Assembly: GCF_900142515.1 (NCBI RefSeq)
Contig: NZ_FRBC01000016.1
Span: forward strand, 1-64,000
Direction: 5' to 3'
Length of the DNA: 64,000 bases
Origin: Pseudoselenomonas ruminantium
GTDB lineage: Bacteria > Bacillota > Negativicutes > Selenomonadales > Selenomonadaceae
The notes below the pieces were generated by a model. That model made no database searches and was not told the origin of the DNA. It saw nothing but the letters and a program-made list of their open reading frames with translations. Made by a program: the position numbers and the translations under genes. How positions within the stretch are numbered: position 1 is the first letter of the stretch; every line of letters starts with the position of its first letter. Of this stretch, positions 63,284 to 64,000 are shown piece after piece.

Positions 63284-64000
63284 TTGAAGATTGCCTTTTT
63301 TGATTCCGGCATGGGAGGCTTGTCCGTTCTCCATCATGCCATGAAGGTTCTGCCCCATGAGCAGTTTGTGTTCTATGCTGACGAGGATCATGTGCCTTAT
63401 GGTACGAAATCTACAGCGGAAGTGCAGAAGTTTGTGGGCGAGGCCTTCGACTTCTTATTGAAACAGGATGTGAAGGCCATCGTGGTGGCCTGCAATACGG
63501 CAACCTCTGTGGCTGTAGCCGAGATGCGCCGTCGTTATGACCTGCCCATCATCGGCATGGAGCCAGCGGCGAAAAAGGCGCTGGACCTGGATGGTACGCA
63601 TCGGGTGCTCGTGACGGCGACGCCCATCACTGTCAAGGGCCGCAAGATGGAACTTCTGATTGAGAAAGTCGATAAAGACCATCTGGTGGACAGGCTGGCC
63701 CTGCCGGAACTGGTGACCTTTGCCGAGCGGCAGGAATTCAACTCTCCGGCGGTGACGGATTACCTCAAAGAGCAGCTGACTTCCTTTGACCTGTCCGAGT
63801 ATTCCGCTCTGGTGCTGGGCTGCACGCATTTCAACTATTTCAAGGATACGCTGCGGCAGCTGCTGCCGGACAATGTGAATTTTGTGGATGGCAATGAAGG
63901 CACGGTCAACGAGCTCATCCGCCGTCTGAAGGAACGGAACCTGTTGGAGCACCTGCCCCAGCAGGTGGAGTATTTCTACTCCGGCCGCAAGGTGACGGAT
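63284..64000 (+). CDS. murI: glutamate racemase, cut by the window end
   Basis: The first 239 codons of MurI, which makes D-glutamate for peptidoglycan. The N-terminal motif is FFDSGMGGLSVL, the first catalytic cysteine is in VVACNTATSVA and the second in VLGCTHFNYF; PYGTKS is also present. The start is TTG at 63284 with GGAG 9 nt upstream. The reading frame runs off the window with no stop; the usual length is about 260-280 residues, so a few dozen residues are missing. Confidence 0.93.
   Translation, partial: MKIAFFDSGMGGLSVLHHAMKVLPHEQFVFYADEDHVPYGTKSTAEVQKFVGEAFDFLLKQDVKAIVVACNTATSVAVAEMRRRYDLPIIGMEPAAKKALDLDGTHRVLVTATPITVKGRKMELLIEKVDKDHLVDRLALPELVTFAERQEFNSPAVTDYLKEQLTSFDLSEYSALVLGCTHFNYFKDTLRQLLPDNVNFVDGNEGTVNELIRRLKERNLLEHLPQQVEYFYSGRKVTD

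Overview
The window looks like chromosomal DNA of a diderm Firmicute of the Negativicutes, most likely Selenomonas or a close relative; this is inferred from gene content only. The housekeeping genes are of Firmicutes type: a Prp protease beside an L27 with a cleavable N-terminus, a purine riboswitch, a DegS/DegU pair, CheV, RNase M5 beside KsgA, and obgE-yhbY-proBA-nadD-yqeK-rsfS. Yet the window also encodes outer-membrane machines: a secretin and a two-partner secretion (TPS) system. No RNA gene other than regulatory leaders, no CRISPR array, no transposase and no prophage gene was seen.

Layout. 1-317: no gene, but an exact 20-bp inverted repeat 140 bp apart. 318-2537: YigZ-like protein (minus strand) and an amino-acid permease. 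2746-5345: a GspC/PilP-like protein, a secretin and a DegU-like response regulator. 5580-12255: six overlapping or closely packed tetrapyrrole genes (precorrin-2 dehydrogenase, hemA, hemC, cobA-hemD fusion, hemB, hemL) that lead from glutamyl-tRNA to uroporphyrinogen III and then to precorrin-2 and sirohydrochlorin. No hemE-H genes are present, so the products here fit siroheme or cobalamin rather than protoheme. 12280-13817: guanine-class purine riboswitch and purine permease. 13999-15094: promoter, structured leader, rplU-prp-rpmA. 15300-22994: obgE, yhbY, proB, proA, an overlooked 53-codon gene, nadD, yqeK, an LCP-family gene, rsfS, cvfB-like. 23144-26734: cheV and a lone flagellar hook gene with a sigma-28-like promoter. 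27072-34601: exported M48-TPR metalloprotease, an AcoR-like AAA+ regulator without GAFTGA, trmB, a SEDS (FtsW/SpoVE) gene, a CAP-domain protein and a TPR protein. 34704-40403: YgbA-like Cys-rich protein (minus), small membrane protein, DegS-like kinase, Orn/Lys/Arg decarboxylase, tmk, rnmV, rsmA. 40617-61367: the TPS pair, a TpsB transporter and a single 6,328-residue TpsA exoprotein that fills about 30% of the window. 61535-64000: NhaC-type antiporter and the start of murI, cut by the window end.

The least ordinary part is the TPS locus: a giant secreted protein with a tandem 405-bp repeat, about 165-residue modules near its C-terminus and several predicted helical islands inside a beta-helical background. 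Other points of interest are the GspC/secretin pair without other secretion genes beside it, the DegU- and DegS-like genes 30 kb apart, the GAFTGA-less activator, the 53-codon coupled gene, and the structured leaders before azgA, rplU and murI. All calls come from reading the sequence; no database search was possible.
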